Below are positions 32,179 through 41,799 of a stretch of DNA of 64,000 nucleotides, piece by piece; the first letter of the stretch is position 1, and each line of letters begins with the position of its first letter. The notes below the pieces were generated by a model, which was not told the origin of the DNA, searched no databases, and saw only the letters and a program-made list of their open reading frames with translations. The position numbers were made by a program, and so were the translations under genes. The stretch is from Candidatus Fermentibacterota bacterium (lineage in GTDB: Bacteria > Fermentibacterota > Fermentibacteria > Fermentibacterales > JCC-6): assembly GCA_014728175.1 (NCBI GenBank), contig WJMA01000017.1, forward strand, positions 229,097 through 293,096. The letters run 5' to 3'.

Positions 32179-35100
32179 ATGTCTAGACCCACGATCGGAA
32201 TCGACATGGGATCGATCAGCACCAAGCTGGTCGTGATGGGCGAGGAAGGAATCGAGCAAGCCTTCTACGAGAGACATATGGGTCGACCGGCGGAGGCCCT
32301 GGCGATATTCCTGTCGAAGATCGAAGACTGGCCCGGATGCCGGGCAGCCTTTACCGGCTCCGCTGCACGTCAGGCCGCCGGGGTCCTGGACGCCCGGCCG
32401 GTAAACGAGGTGGTTGCGCTGGCGGCGGCGGTCGATCGTCTGTTGCCAGAGGAAAGATCGGTGATAGACATCGGCGGACAGGACTCGAAGCTCCTGCTCT
32501 TCAAGAAAGGTCGGGGGACGGGCGGGTTGGAGCTCGACGATTTCGCCATGAACTCCATCTGCGCCGCGGGAACCGGATCGTTCCTCGACCAGCAGGCTCT
32601 CCGTTTGGGGCTGGAGCTGGACTCACTCGGAGAACGGGTTCTGCATTGCGAGAACCCTCCCAGAATTGCCGGACGGTGCAGCGTTTTCGCCAAGTCCGAC
32701 ATGATCCACCTCCAGCAGATCGGTACGCCGGTAGAAGAGATCTTCGCCGGGCTTTGCTACGCCGTGGCCAGGAATTTCAAGAGCTCGATAGCTTCCGGGA
32801 AAGACTTCAGGTCGCCGGTGGCCCTGACCGGAGGGGTGGCCGCCAACCAGGGCATAGTCAAGGCTTTCGAGGAGATTCTGGGAAAGGGCCGGAAGCTGTT
32901 CGTCCCCCGGAATTTCAACTGTCTCACCGCCGCGGGCGCCCTCTTCGCGGCTACGGAGAAGAATGCGGCAAGACTTCCGGAAGACTTCATTGAGAGGTTG
33001 GGAAGCCGCACCCCCCTTCCCGGTTCCAAAGATCCCCTGCCGTCGCTGGAGATCGTAGGCTCCCCACCCGAAGGTTCTTCGGGGACCGCCGACCCTGAGA
33101 GCGGGGTGTTCCTGGGCATAGACGTGGGCTCGATAAGCACCAACGCGGTGGCCTTATCCGGCCGAAACGGCGGACTGGTCGCCAAGCGGTACCTGATGAC
33201 CGCCGGCAAGCCCTTGGAAGCCGTCAAGAAGGCTTTGTCGGGCCTGCGGAAGGAGTTGCCCGAGGATGTCGAGGTCCTGGGGGCGGGTACGACCGGGTCG
33301 GGAAGGTACATGGTCGGGGATTTCGTGGGAGCCGACGTGGTGAGAAACGAGATAACCGCTCAGGCCAGGGCCGCCCTGGAGGTGGATCCCGAGGTGGATA
33401 CGGTGTTCGAGATCGGGGGGCAGGATTCCAAGTACATCTCGCTTCGAAACGGCCGGGTGGTCGACTTCGAGATGAACAAGGTATGCGCCGCGGGTACCGG
33501 CTCCTTCCTGGAGGAACAGGCGGAGAGACTGGGTATGAAGATCTCCGACTTCGGAGACATAGCCCTGGACGCCTCACGGCCAGCGCCTCTGGGGGAGAGA
33601 TGCACGGTGTTCATGGAGAGCGACGTCATAGCCCACCAGGCGGCCGGGACCCAGACCGACTCCATAGTGGCCGGTCTATGCTATTCCATCGTAAAGAACT
33701 ACCTCAACAGAGTGGTGGGGGACAAGCCGGTGGGGAATCGTATCTTCTTCCAGGGCGGTACGGCGTTCAACCGGGGAGTGGTGGCCGCTTTCAACGCTGT
33801 TCTGGACGACGGCGTTACGGTCCGGGTCCCTTCCCACCACGACGTTACCGGAGCCATAGGCGCGGCCTTGCTGGCCCGGGAGAACGCAAAGGGCCGGAAA
33901 TCCGGGTTCCGGGGATTCTCGTCCCTCTCCGAGGCCGGCTACAGCCAGGAGACTTTCGTATGCGATCAATGCAGCAACAACTGCGAGATCCACAGGGTCA
34001 GCCTCGCGGACGGTAGAGTCCTCCACTACGGTAGCAGGTGCGAGCGCTACGAGCAGGGCCGGGCCACGGCCAGAGGTAAGAGCTACTTCCCGGAGAAGGA
34101 GAGATTGCTGCTGGACGGTTGGTCGCCGCCGGAGGACCATCGAGGTATCGTGGTGGGCATTCCCAGGGCATTGTGGTTCTGGGAGCTGTTTCCGTTCTTC
34201 AGGGCGTTCTTCGAGGAGCTGGGGATCTCGGTGCAGTTGTCGAAGACATCCAATCCCCGTTTGGTACACACTGGCGTGGAGAACGTGGCCGCCGAATCCT
34301 GTTTCCCGGTGAAGATCGCCCATGGGCACGTAGCAGACCTGCTGGGGAAGGATGTTGATTACCTCTTCCTGCCGTCGATCCAGCGCTCCGCGGCGCGGGG
34401 AGGGTTCACCGAGAGCTACAACTGCCCCTACATCCAGGCCTCCCCATACATGATAGATGCCGGGCTGAGTCTTTCCCAGAACTCCTCAGCCGGGGTTCTG
34501 AAGCCCCTTCTGGACCTATCCGCTCCCAGAGGAAAGTGGTGCGCTTCCCTGAGGGAGATGTGTGCTCCCCTGGGGCTCTCCGCCTCGGCAGTCAGAAGGG
34601 CCTGCAGGGCCGCCGAGGCTGCCCAAAAGCGTTATCGCAATAGGCTACTGAAGGCCGGGAAGAAAGCCCTGGCCGAAGCTTCCGACGACCGTCCCACCCT
34701 GGTGGTGGTCAGCAGACCATACAACGGATCCGACGGCATGGTGAGCATGGACATACCCCGCAAGCTGGCCAGGCTGGGGGCCAACGTGATACCCATGGAG
34801 TACCTGGACCTGCCTATGGACGATGCCAGCAGCTTCCATCCCAACATGTACTGGCTTTACGGCCAGAGGATACTGGCCGCCGCGCTTCACGTAAGGCGCA
34901 CCAGGCGTTTGAACGCGGTATACTTGACCAACTTCGGTTGCGGTCCGGACTCGTTCATACAGCATACCTTCGCCGAGGTGATGGGGGAGAAGCCCTACCT
35001 GACCATAGAGGTGGACGAGCATGCGGCCGACGCGGGCATAGTGACCAGGTGCGAGGCCTTCCTGGACGCAATATCCGGCAGAAGGGACCACGGCACCTCC

Positions 35101-36393
35101 CCCTACGGCGGAAGGATGCCGGGTTCGGCGGGGAGGGACCCGTCGAGAAGGCTTTGGGTACCCCTGATGAGCGACGCCAGTCGAATGGTGGTCGCCGCCG
35201 CGCGTAAGAGGGGCCTCGATGCCCGGGCCATGCCTCCCACCGACGCCCGTTCGGTTGCCCTGGGTAGGCGGGTGACGACGGGAAGGGAATGCTACCCCGC
35301 CATAATCACCGCCGGGAACATGCTCTCCACACTGGAGAGGGAGGATCCCGAGCGCACAACCTTCTTCATGGCCACTGCCTGCGGACCGTGCCGCTTCGGC
35401 CAGTACTGCAGCTTTCACCGCCTGATGCTGGACAAGTGCGGCTACCGGGACGTACCCATCGTCACCGCCTCCTCCAGCGATTCGTACACCAGCATCAAGG
35501 GATATTCGGCGCTGGGCCTGCAATTGGATCTGCTCAGGGGAACGGTTGCCGCGGACGTATTGAAGAGAGCCCTCCTCAGGTTGAGGCCCTACGAGCTGCA
35601 CCCCGGCCGCATGGACGAGCTGTACACGGAGCATGTGCGAGCGCTGGCGGAGGCCATGGAGTCCGGGAGTAGGCTCAAGCCCGTCCTACGGGGGGCGGCG
35701 GAGAGCATGGGCGAGGTCCCGCTGTCCGACCGGAGCAGGCCGGTTGTTTACGTGTTCGGCGAGATCTACATAAGGAACGACCCCTACGCCAACGATTTTA
35801 CCGAGGATCACGTGGAGCGGCTGGGGGGAGAGGTGATGCCCACTCCGATCATGGAGTGGCTGGAGTTCGTAAACCTTTGTTATCTCAGAAGGTCGCTGAA
35901 GTCTCTGAAGCCCGTTTCCGCGGCCCGGGCCTGGCTCAAAGGCAGGATGATGCGCCTGGTCAGGGAGAGCTTCGAGGAGCCGTTCGGGGAGATTCTGGGC
36001 GATAGGGAGCCTTCCGAGCCCGCCGAGATACTGCGTTCCGCCTCGCCTTACATGCGCCAGAATCCAGGGGGGGAGGCCATACTCAGCGTAGGGGCCCCGG
36101 TGTCGCTGGCCCGGAAGAAGGCCATAGATGGGGCGATCAACATCCTGCCGTTCACCTGTCTTCCCGGCACCATAGTGACCGCGATCTCCAAAAGCCTGCG
36201 CAGGGACTTTCCCGACCTTCCCTGGCTCAACCTGGCTTTCGACGGACAGGAGGATACGGATAACCTGGTCCGACTTGAGGCCTTCATGTACCAGGTGAGA
36301 AGGAACCACGACCGGGAAGCCGGTCGTACGAGAGCCCGCCGCTCCAAGCCCTTCAGGGCGGCGGCTTCCAGCAGCATGGAGTATCAGAAATGA
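32179..36393 (+). CDS. fused double acyl-CoA dehydratase activase (2-hydroxyglutaryl-CoA dehydratase activator family), 1404 residues
   Basis: Two tandem BadF/HgdC-type ASKHA ATPase domains (about 1-265 and 310-590): each has a GIDMGSISTKLVV / GIDVGSISTNAVA phosphate loop, IDIGGQDSK / EIGGQDSKYIS and an Fe-S loop CAAGTGSFL. The cluster cysteines are C128 and C167 in the first and C436 and C475 in the second, with identical 39-residue spacing. After residue 590 comes a Cys-rich linker (FVCDQCSNNCEIHRV) and a DUF2229/HgdB-like half with AESCFPVKIAHGHV, TGRECYPAI and TACGPCRFGQYC. Family members drive ATP-coupled low-potential electron transfer to 2-hydroxyacyl-CoA dehydratases or benzoyl-CoA reductase; the partner of this large form is unknown. 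The ATG at 32179 follows GGAGGGG. Confidence 0.88.
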   Translation: MSRPTIGIDMGSISTKLVVMGEEGIEQAFYERHMGRPAEALAIFLSKIEDWPGCRAAFTGSAARQAAGVLDARPVNEVVALAAAVDRLLPEERSVIDIGGQDSKLLLFKKGRGTGGLELDDFAMNSICAAGTGSFLDQQALRLGLELDSLGERVLHCENPPRIAGRCSVFAKSDMIHLQQIGTPVEEIFAGLCYAVARNFKSSIASGKDFRSPVALTGGVAANQGIVKAFEEILGKGRKLFVPRNFNCLTAAGALFAATEKNAARLPEDFIERLGSRTPLPGSKDPLPSLEIVGSPPEGSSGTADPESGVFLGIDVGSISTNAVALSGRNGGLVAKRYLMTAGKPLEAVKKALSGLRKELPEDVEVLGAGTTGSGRYMVGDFVGADVVRNEITAQARAALEVDPEVDTVFEIGGQDSKYISLRNGRVVDFEMNKVCAAGTGSFLEEQAERLGMKISDFGDIALDASRPAPLGERCTVFMESDVIAHQAAGTQTDSIVAGLCYSIVKNYLNRVVGDKPVGNRIFFQGGTAFNRGVVAAFNAVLDDGVTVRVPSHHDVTGAIGAALLARENAKGRKSGFRGFSSLSEAGYSQETFVCDQCSNNCEIHRVSLADGRVLHYGSRCERYEQGRATARGKSYFPEKERLLLDGWSPPEDHRGIVVGIPRALWFWELFPFFRAFFEELGISVQLSKTSNPRLVHTGVENVAAESCFPVKIAHGHVADLLGKDVDYLFLPSIQRSAARGGFTESYNCPYIQASPYMIDAGLSLSQNSSAGVLKPLLDLSAPRGKWCASLREMCAPLGLSASAVRRACRAAEAAQKRYRNRLLKAGKKALAEASDDRPTLVVVSRPYNGSDGMVSMDIPRKLARLGANVIPMEYLDLPMDDASSFHPNMYWLYGQRILAAALHVRRTRRLNAVYLTNFGCGPDSFIQHTFAEVMGEKPYLTIEVDEHAADAGIVTRCEAFLDAISGRRDHGTSPYGGRMPGSAGRDPSRRLWVPLMSDASRMVVAAARKRGLDARAMPPTDARSVALGRRVTTGRECYPAIITAGNMLSTLEREDPERTTFFMATACGPCRFGQYCSFHRLMLDKCGYRDVPIVTASSSDSYTSIKGYSALGLQLDLLRGTVAADVLKRALLRLRPYELHPGRMDELYTEHVRALAEAMESGSRLKPVLRGAAESMGEVPLSDRSRPVVYVFGEIYIRNDPYANDFTEDHVERLGGEVMPTPIMEWLEFVNLCYLRRSLKSLKPVSAARAWLKGRMMRLVRESFEEPFGEILGDREPSEPAEILRSASPYMRQNPGGEAILSVGAPVSLARKKAIDGAINILPFTCLPGTIVTAISKSLRRDFPDLPWLNLAFDGQEDTDNLVRLEAFMYQVRRNHDREAGRTRARRSKPFRAAASSSMEYQK

Positions 36394-37682
36394 ATGACGA
36401 AAAAGGCTACCTGGACGATCTGCTTCGCTTTCTCAGCTCTTCACCGACCGCGGCCCATGCGGTGGCTAAGGTTTCCGATTCCCTGCTGGCCGCCGGTTTT
36501 AGGCGTGTGGACGAGAGAGAGGCCTGGGACCTGGTTCCCGGCGACGGGTTCTTCGTGACCAGGTCGGCCAGCTCGTTGATCGCCGGAAGGTTGGGGACCG
36601 GCCGCGAGGAAAAGCACGGTTTCAGGATCGTGGGGGCCCACACCGACTCTCCCGGCCTGCGGGTGAAGCCACAACCCCAACGGCGGGGGGAAGGGCTGAC
36701 CAGGCTGGGAGTGGAGGTGTACGGCTCGCCCATACTGGCCACATGGTTCGACCGGGACCTCTCCGCTGCCGGCTATCTGGTGGTTAGGGAGGACGACCGG
36801 TACATCCGCATCCTGTTCGATCTGGGTGGTCCTCTGTGCAGGATTGCCACCCCCGCGCTGCACATCCATAGAGAAATGAATACCAAGGGATTCAAGATAA
36901 ACCCCGAGAAGCATCTACCTCCGATCCTGGGTGGCCCCGAAGCCGGTTACGAGGATCTGGTGGAAATGGCGGCTGACCGGGCGGGAGTGGACGGATCGCG
37001 GGTGGTTCTGGCCCACGCGGAGCTGTACGACCCCCAACCGGCCACCGTAGGCGGGCTGGACGGGTCTCTCCTGCTCGGTGGCAGAATAGACAACCTGGCC
37101 ATGTGTCATGCGGCCGTTAAGGCCCTAGAGGCCTCCGAGAGCGCCACCTCATCGCAGATAATCTGCCTTTTCGACAGTGAGGAGGTCGGGTCGAGAACCC
37201 TGAACGGGGCCGATTCCACCTTCCTGCAGACGGTGCTGGAGAGAATCGCGGGATCCAGGGAATCCCTCCTGAGGTCCCTTTCGTCTTCGTTGTTGGTCTC
37301 CGCCGATGGAGCGCATGCGGTGCATCCGGCCTACGCCGACAAGCACGACCCCCAGAGCCGGCCGGTTCTCAACGGCGGGCCGGTTATCAAGATAAACGCA
37401 AAGCAGCGTTACATCTCGTCGGCTTCCACGACCGCATACTTCAAGGATTGTGTGGAGAGGGCCGGTTTTTCGTGTCAGTACTTCGTAAGCAGAAACGACT
37501 TGCGATGCGGCACCACCATCGGCCCGCTGACCGCCTCCCGGCTGGGAGTTCCGGGAGTGGATGCGGGTAATCCCATGATATCCATGCATTCTATTCGGGA
37601 GATGGCGGGGACCTCGGACCACGGGGCGATGATCGGCGCCCTCCGCGAGCACCTGGGCAGCGGAGCGACCATCGAGCCCTGA
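36390..37682 (+). CDS. M18 family aminopeptidase
   Basis: A 430-residue aspartyl-aminopeptidase-like M18 zinc peptidase: FRIVGAHTDSPGLRVKPQP (metal His-x-Asp), GGRIDNLAMCHAAVKAL (bridging Asp), LFDSEEVGSRTLNGADS (catalytic Glu-Glu), VSADGAHAVHPAYADKHDP and GTTIGPLTASRLGVPGVD with a final SMHSIREM. It removes acidic or neutral residues from peptide N-termini in the cytoplasm. The start overlaps the activase stop (ATGA). M18 rather than M42 is favoured by the HAVHPAYADKHD motif. Confidence 0.92.
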   Translation: MNDEKGYLDDLLRFLSSSPTAAHAVAKVSDSLLAAGFRRVDEREAWDLVPGDGFFVTRSASSLIAGRLGTGREEKHGFRIVGAHTDSPGLRVKPQPQRRGEGLTRLGVEVYGSPILATWFDRDLSAAGYLVVREDDRYIRILFDLGGPLCRIATPALHIHREMNTKGFKINPEKHLPPILGGPEAGYEDLVEMAADRAGVDGSRVVLAHAELYDPQPATVGGLDGSLLLGGRIDNLAMCHAAVKALEASESATSSQIICLFDSEEVGSRTLNGADSTFLQTVLERIAGSRESLLRSLSSSLLVSADGAHAVHPAYADKHDPQSRPVLNGGPVIKINAKQRYISSASTTAYFKDCVERAGFSCQYFVSRNDLRCGTTIGPLTASRLGVPGVDAGNPMISMHSIREMAGTSDHGAMIGALREHLGSGATIEP

Positions 37683-37690
37683 ACAGGCGG

Positions 37691-38521
37691 CTACGGCAGG
37701 TCGATCCTGGCGAAGTACCAGTAGCCCAGACCCACTATCGCGCAAATCCACAGCACGGGGTATACGATGTCCCACGATCCCGGGGTGGCCGTAACCCCAA
37801 TGAAGGCCAGCCCCTCCGTAACCACGCTTTCCCGGGGAGCCAGACCGTAGAGCAGTCCCCTGAAGGCGGTGTCCGACGGAAAGACGTACCTGAGGGCCTG
37901 GGCCACCTTGACGAAGCCGTGGGTCTCGGCGTCGGGAACTATCCCGGCCACCTGGACCACCCCTCCGGAGAAACCGGCCATGCCGCAGAGGGCGAAGGCC
38001 AGGAGCATGGAGGGGATCTTCTTGAGAAGAAGCGATAGGGTGGTCACCGCCGCCCAGATGACACCCAACCACATTGCCAGGCAGAGAAACGCCAGAGAAA
38101 CGCTGGTGGGGGTGAAATCGAGGTAGACGGAAGTCACCACCAGCACCCCGGCGAAGAGGAAAAGGGCGAGGGCATAGCTGCAGGCGAGAGCGGGAAGCGT
38201 GGTGCCCAGGTAGAGCGAGAGTCGGGGTATGGGAAGGGCGGCCCAGAACGACATTCTGCCGTGGGATATCTCGTCGGGGAGGATGGATACGCTCAACAGG
38301 ATGACCAGGGCGGTGAGAAGGGTGGACGCGACCGCGCCGGCGGAGAAGACCGCCAGCATGGCAGCCTCCGCGGGACCGGGAGCCTGTGAGGACTGGAAGT
38401 CTATGGAAGCGACCGCCTTGGATATGGAGAGCCAGAACAGGAGGATGAAGGCCAGAGCGGCGAGCATTGCCACCAGCAGGATCTTGCGTCTGAAGAGCTG
38501 CTCAAGGCTGTTGAGAAACAT
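37691..38521 (-). CDS. ABC-2 type transporter permease
   Basis: A 276-residue membrane protein with about six helices (AMLAALAFILLFWLSIS, STLLTALVILLSVSIL, SYALALFLFAGVLVVTSVY, LAFLCLAMWLGVIWAAVTTL, AFALCGMAGFSGGVVQV, YPVLWICAIVGLGYWYF). The short loop PDEISHGRMSFWAALPIPR is the ESGT-type cytoplasmic loop with a changed sequence. The ATG at 38521 follows GGAGGAGG and overlaps the ATPase end by 20 bp. Substrate unknown. Confidence 0.82.
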   Translation of the reverse strand: MFLNSLEQLFRRKILLVAMLAALAFILLFWLSISKAVASIDFQSSQAPGPAEAAMLAVFSAGAVASTLLTALVILLSVSILPDEISHGRMSFWAALPIPRLSLYLGTTLPALACSYALALFLFAGVLVVTSVYLDFTPTSVSLAFLCLAMWLGVIWAAVTTLSLLLKKIPSMLLAFALCGMAGFSGGVVQVAGIVPDAETHGFVKVAQALRYVFPSDTAFRGLLYGLAPRESVVTEGLAFIGVTATPGSWDIVYPVLWICAIVGLGYWYFARIDLP

Positions 38522-39416
38522 CGTCCTCCTCCGTCTCGGACATTACTCTTAGGAAGATGTCCTCCAGGGACTCCTTCATCAGCCGGATTCCCGTGAACCC
38601 GATATCCGAACGGAGAACCTCCTCCGTCAGGCGCTGGAAGTCGTCTTTCGGTCCCAACTTCACCCTTAGCGTCCTCCCCTCGGCATCGACTGCGCATCGG
38701 TACCTGCTCTCCAGGTGGGCCCTCAGCTCCTGCGTATCGGTGGTTTCCACCTCGACCTGACCCGTGGATCTGGACATCTCGGCCAGCCTGCCGTGTCCAA
38801 TCAGCCGTCCGTCCCTGATGAAGGCCGCGGTGCTGCAGACGCTCTCGACCTCTCCCAGCAGGTGGGAGTTGAGCATCGTAGTCACTCCCTGGGAGGTCTT
38901 TCTCCTCAGCAGGTTCCTGACCATGATGCGGCCCTCCGGGTCCAGGCCGGTGGAAGGCTCGTCCAGCATCAGAAGGCGGGGCTTGCCACAGCTGACCAGA
39001 GCCAGCGCCACCCTCTGTCTCTGTCCGCGGGACATCTTGCCCGTCGGTCGTTCCAGAAGCTTGTCGCAGCCCAGCTCGGAGCAGCTCTGAAGGAAATCCC
39101 TCGGATCGGTCTCTCCCCGGAGTCTCTCTACCTGTCTGTAGAGTATCCCGGGGGTTGCCCAGGGGGGGAAGGAGACGTGCTCCGGAAGGTACCTGACTCC
39201 CCGGCGGGAGATGGATCGGGAGGAAGCCAGCCCGTTGAGGAGAACCTCGCCCCGGTCGGGCCTGACCAGGTCCAGCGCTATCTTCATAAGGGTGGTCTTG
39301 CCGGCTCCGTTTCGCCCCAGGAGCGCGAAGGAAGCGCCGTCCTCGATATCGATGGAGACTGGCTTGAGGGCCTCGACTCTACCGAAAGTCTTGGAGATGT
39401 TTCGTATTTCGATCAT
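38502..39416 (-). CDS. ABC transporter ATP-binding protein
   Basis: A 304-residue ABC-2 class ATPase: MIEIRNISKTFGRVEAL, Walker A GRNGAGKTT, signature MSRGQRQRVALALV, Walker B PRLLMLDEPSTGLDPEGR and H-loop TMLNSHLLGEVESVC. A C-terminal roughly 80-residue domain ends with EDIFLRVMSETEEDD. The ATG at 39416 fits the family N-terminus, although no clear ribosome site is seen; an in-frame TTG lies at 39473. Pairs with the overlapping permease. Confidence 0.92.
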   Translation of the reverse strand: MIEIRNISKTFGRVEALKPVSIDIEDGASFALLGRNGAGKTTLMKIALDLVRPDRGEVLLNGLASSRSISRRGVRYLPEHVSFPPWATPGILYRQVERLRGETDPRDFLQSCSELGCDKLLERPTGKMSRGQRQRVALALVSCGKPRLLMLDEPSTGLDPEGRIMVRNLLRRKTSQGVTTMLNSHLLGEVESVCSTAAFIRDGRLIGHGRLAEMSRSTGQVEVETTDTQELRAHLESRYRCAVDAEGRTLRVKLGPKDDFQRLTEEVLRSDIGFTGIRLMKESLEDIFLRVMSETEEDDVSQQP

Positions 39417-39492
39417 AATTTGATTCTTGTAGCGAGGTTTCACCGGAAAGACCTGGAGAAAGGAAACCAGCAATTAGCCCGGACTATCTGAA

Positions 39493-40479
39493 ATGAGAGG
39501 CAGGCTGGCAAGGGCCGTGGGGGGGATCCTGCTCGGGGCCCTCCTTACTTACGTTCTACTGCGGAGCACGGGTGATGCGGGAGAGGCGGTCTCCCGTATC
39601 GTGTCCCGAGTCGCCCGAACCTCGCCCAGGTACCTGATGATCGGCTTTTGCCTATTCGTGGCCAGCCAGATCATGCGGTCCTTTCGGTGGAAGGTGCTGG
39701 CCTTCAGAAGAGACGTGCGCATGAGCGCTTCGATCCCCATAACTGCGGCGCATATAGGATTGAGCCATATCCTCCCGGTAAGATTGTCCGAGGTGGCCCT
39801 GCTGGGGATGTTCAGGTACTACGGAGACCTGCCGGTGGGGGACGGAATGGCCATGGTCATACTGTCGAAGCTTACCGACCTGCTGGCGATGGGAGTGGTC
39901 ATAGGGGGCGCGGTGGCAGCCGGGTTGTCCGGTACCCCCGTTCTGGCCGCGTCCATCCTTGTCGTGGCCGGTTTTGCGGGTATACTGATGCTTCCCTGGC
40001 TGCTCGAGGTATCGTACAGACCACTGGCCTCAATCTTCCTGAGGATGAGACTGGGCAGGGGCGGGGTACGGTGGCTGCGGGATCTGCGATGCGCGGCCAG
40101 CATCAAAGGGCAGGGGAAAAGAATGGCCTCGGCCATGGCTCTATCCGTGTTGGCCTGGGGGCTGAAGCTGTGGATGTTCAGCTTTCTGCTGATGGCGGTG
40201 GGAGTCAGGGGAGTTCCCCTATGGAAGGTATTCTTCGCCAGCGGGTTCATGGACCTTACCCTGGTGCTTCCGGTCCATGGGTTGCTCAGCCTGGGTACCG
40301 CGGAGGCCGGATGGGCGGCCGGGTTCGCCATCGTAGGGATTACCGGGATCGTGGAGGAAGGATTCAGCGTCCATCTCCTCTGGCTTTCCATGGCGATCTT
40401 CCTGATGCTGCTGGCTCTACCGTTTCTGGCCTCCATCAGGGGATTGAAGGCGCCTCTTACCGACGGGGGAGAAGCTTGA
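39493..40479 (+). CDS. UPF0104/LPG-synthase-transmembrane (flippase-like) protein
   Basis: A 328-residue protein with eight or so membrane segments and the PF03706-type pattern: GFCLFVASQIMRSFRWKVL (RSxRW motif), AHIGLSHILPVRLSEVALLG (the His-x-x-Pro-x-Arg-Leu-x-Glu motif) and LPVHGLLSLGTAEAGW. Related proteins include lipid flippase/transferase domains beside glycosyltransferases. It is coupled to the FAD protein by a TTGA overlap and followed by the PHP-glycosyltransferase, suggesting a role in a lipid-linked sugar path. Confidence 0.85.
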   Translation: MRGRLARAVGGILLGALLTYVLLRSTGDAGEAVSRIVSRVARTSPRYLMIGFCLFVASQIMRSFRWKVLAFRRDVRMSASIPITAAHIGLSHILPVRLSEVALLGMFRYYGDLPVGDGMAMVILSKLTDLLAMGVVIGGAVAAGLSGTPVLAASILVVAGFAGILMLPWLLEVSYRPLASIFLRMRLGRGGVRWLRDLRCAASIKGQGKRMASAMALSVLAWGLKLWMFSFLLMAVGVRGVPLWKVFFASGFMDLTLVLPVHGLLSLGTAEAGWAAGFAIVGITGIVEEGFSVHLLWLSMAIFLMLLALPFLASIRGLKAPLTDGGEA

Positions 40480-41783
40480 GCGGAAAGATTCTGGTGGTGG
40501 GGGCCGGGGTTGCCGGCCTGACCCTGGCGGAGAGAATGCTGGCTCGGGAGAGCGCGGAGTCCCTGGTATTGGTGGAGCGGGGGGACAGGGTCGGAGGTCT
40601 GGCCAGGAGCTTCCAGGTAGAGGGGTACACGTTCGACATAGGCCCCCACCGTTTCCACACCGCCTACCCGGAGGTCGAGAGCTACGTACGGAAGGTTCTT
40701 GCCGGAGGCTATCTCACCATACCAAGGGCGAGTAGCGTATATCTGCTCGGCAGGTACCACGACTGGCCTCTCACCCTGAGTTCGGTCTTGAGGCTCCCCC
40801 CGCGGATACTCCTGCCCAGCGTGCTGGATCTGCTCAGGCGCAACAGGATAACCTCGCGGACATCCTTCGCCGACCATATTCGGGCCCGGTACGGCGAGAA
40901 TCTCTACCAGTTCTTCTTCCGCGATTACACCAGGAAGTTCACGGGCACGGACGCCGAGCAGCTCCATCTGGATTGGGCGGAGGCCGGGGTGAACAGAGCG
41001 GTGATCGACCGCAAGGTGAACGCGGACAGCCTGGCGGCTATACTGAGGGGCCTCTTTTCGCCCAAACAGGCCACCACCCAGTTCATTTATCCGGAGTCCG
41101 GAGGAATCCAGGCCTTCGCGGACGGGCTGGCCCGGAGGATACGGAGCATGGGGGGGAAGATCAAGCTGAACTGCGAGGCCCGGGGAGTCACCACCTCGGG
41201 AGAAAGGGTTACCGGGATAGAGCTGACGAATGGCGAGCGCATTCCTGCCGACCGCGTCTACTGGTCGGCTCCCCTGACCGTTCTGTTCCCGGACAGGGGA
41301 CTTTCGTTCATACACACCGTGCTGTACTTTCTGGGCCTGGGTAAGAGAAGGAGCAATCCCTACCAGTGGTGCTACTTCGGAGAGAAGGATGTGATATTCA
41401 GCCGGACCACCGTACCCCGCAATTTCTTCCCCGGCGCCGTTCCGGAAGGCAGGGACAGCATTGCAGCCGAGATAACCTGCCCGGTTGGCTCGGACGTATG
41501 GAAGAATCCGGAGCGATTCGAGCAGAGGGTGATGGAGGACCTGGCCAGGGTGGGGGCCATTGACCCGGACCGGGTGGAGTTCGTAACCACCAGGCGTATA
41601 AGGGAGACCTATCCGGTCTACGATCTGCGATACGTCGAGCATCTGCGCTCCATTCAGTCGCCGGAGGGACTGGTGCTGTTGGGAAGGTGCGGCACCTTCT
41701 GGTACAACAACATGGACCATTCGATAGCTCAGGCCCTCGCTCTGTCCAGGGGGGAGAGCTTCGAGCGGGACTTCTGGCGCTGA
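40476..41783 (+). CDS. FAD-dependent oxidoreductase, protoporphyrinogen-oxidase/UDP-galactopyranose-mutase-like
   Basis: A 435-residue flavoprotein: the Rossmann start KILVVGAGVAGLTLAERML, VERGDRVGGLARS, FDIGPHRFHT (the pyrophosphate/sugar-side loop typical of this amine-oxidase subgroup), FTGTDAEQLHLDWAE, YPESGGIQAFADGLARRI and the C-terminal FAD motif VLLGRCGTFWYNNMDHSI. It starts at TTG 40476 in a TTGA overlap with the preceding stop, with GGGGGAG just upstream. Probably acts on a lipid- or nucleotide-linked sugar given its neighbours; the substrate is not assignable. Confidence 0.85.
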   Translation: MSGKILVVGAGVAGLTLAERMLARESAESLVLVERGDRVGGLARSFQVEGYTFDIGPHRFHTAYPEVESYVRKVLAGGYLTIPRASSVYLLGRYHDWPLTLSSVLRLPPRILLPSVLDLLRRNRITSRTSFADHIRARYGENLYQFFFRDYTRKFTGTDAEQLHLDWAEAGVNRAVIDRKVNADSLAAILRGLFSPKQATTQFIYPESGGIQAFADGLARRIRSMGGKIKLNCEARGVTTSGERVTGIELTNGERIPADRVYWSAPLTVLFPDRGLSFIHTVLYFLGLGKRRSNPYQWCYFGEKDVIFSRTTVPRNFFPGAVPEGRDSIAAEITCPVGSDVWKNPERFEQRVMEDLARVGAIDPDRVEFVTTRRIRETYPVYDLRYVEHLRSIQSPEGLVLLGRCGTFWYNNMDHSIAQALALSRGESFERDFWR

Positions 41784-41799
41784 GGGGACGGCGGACAAC

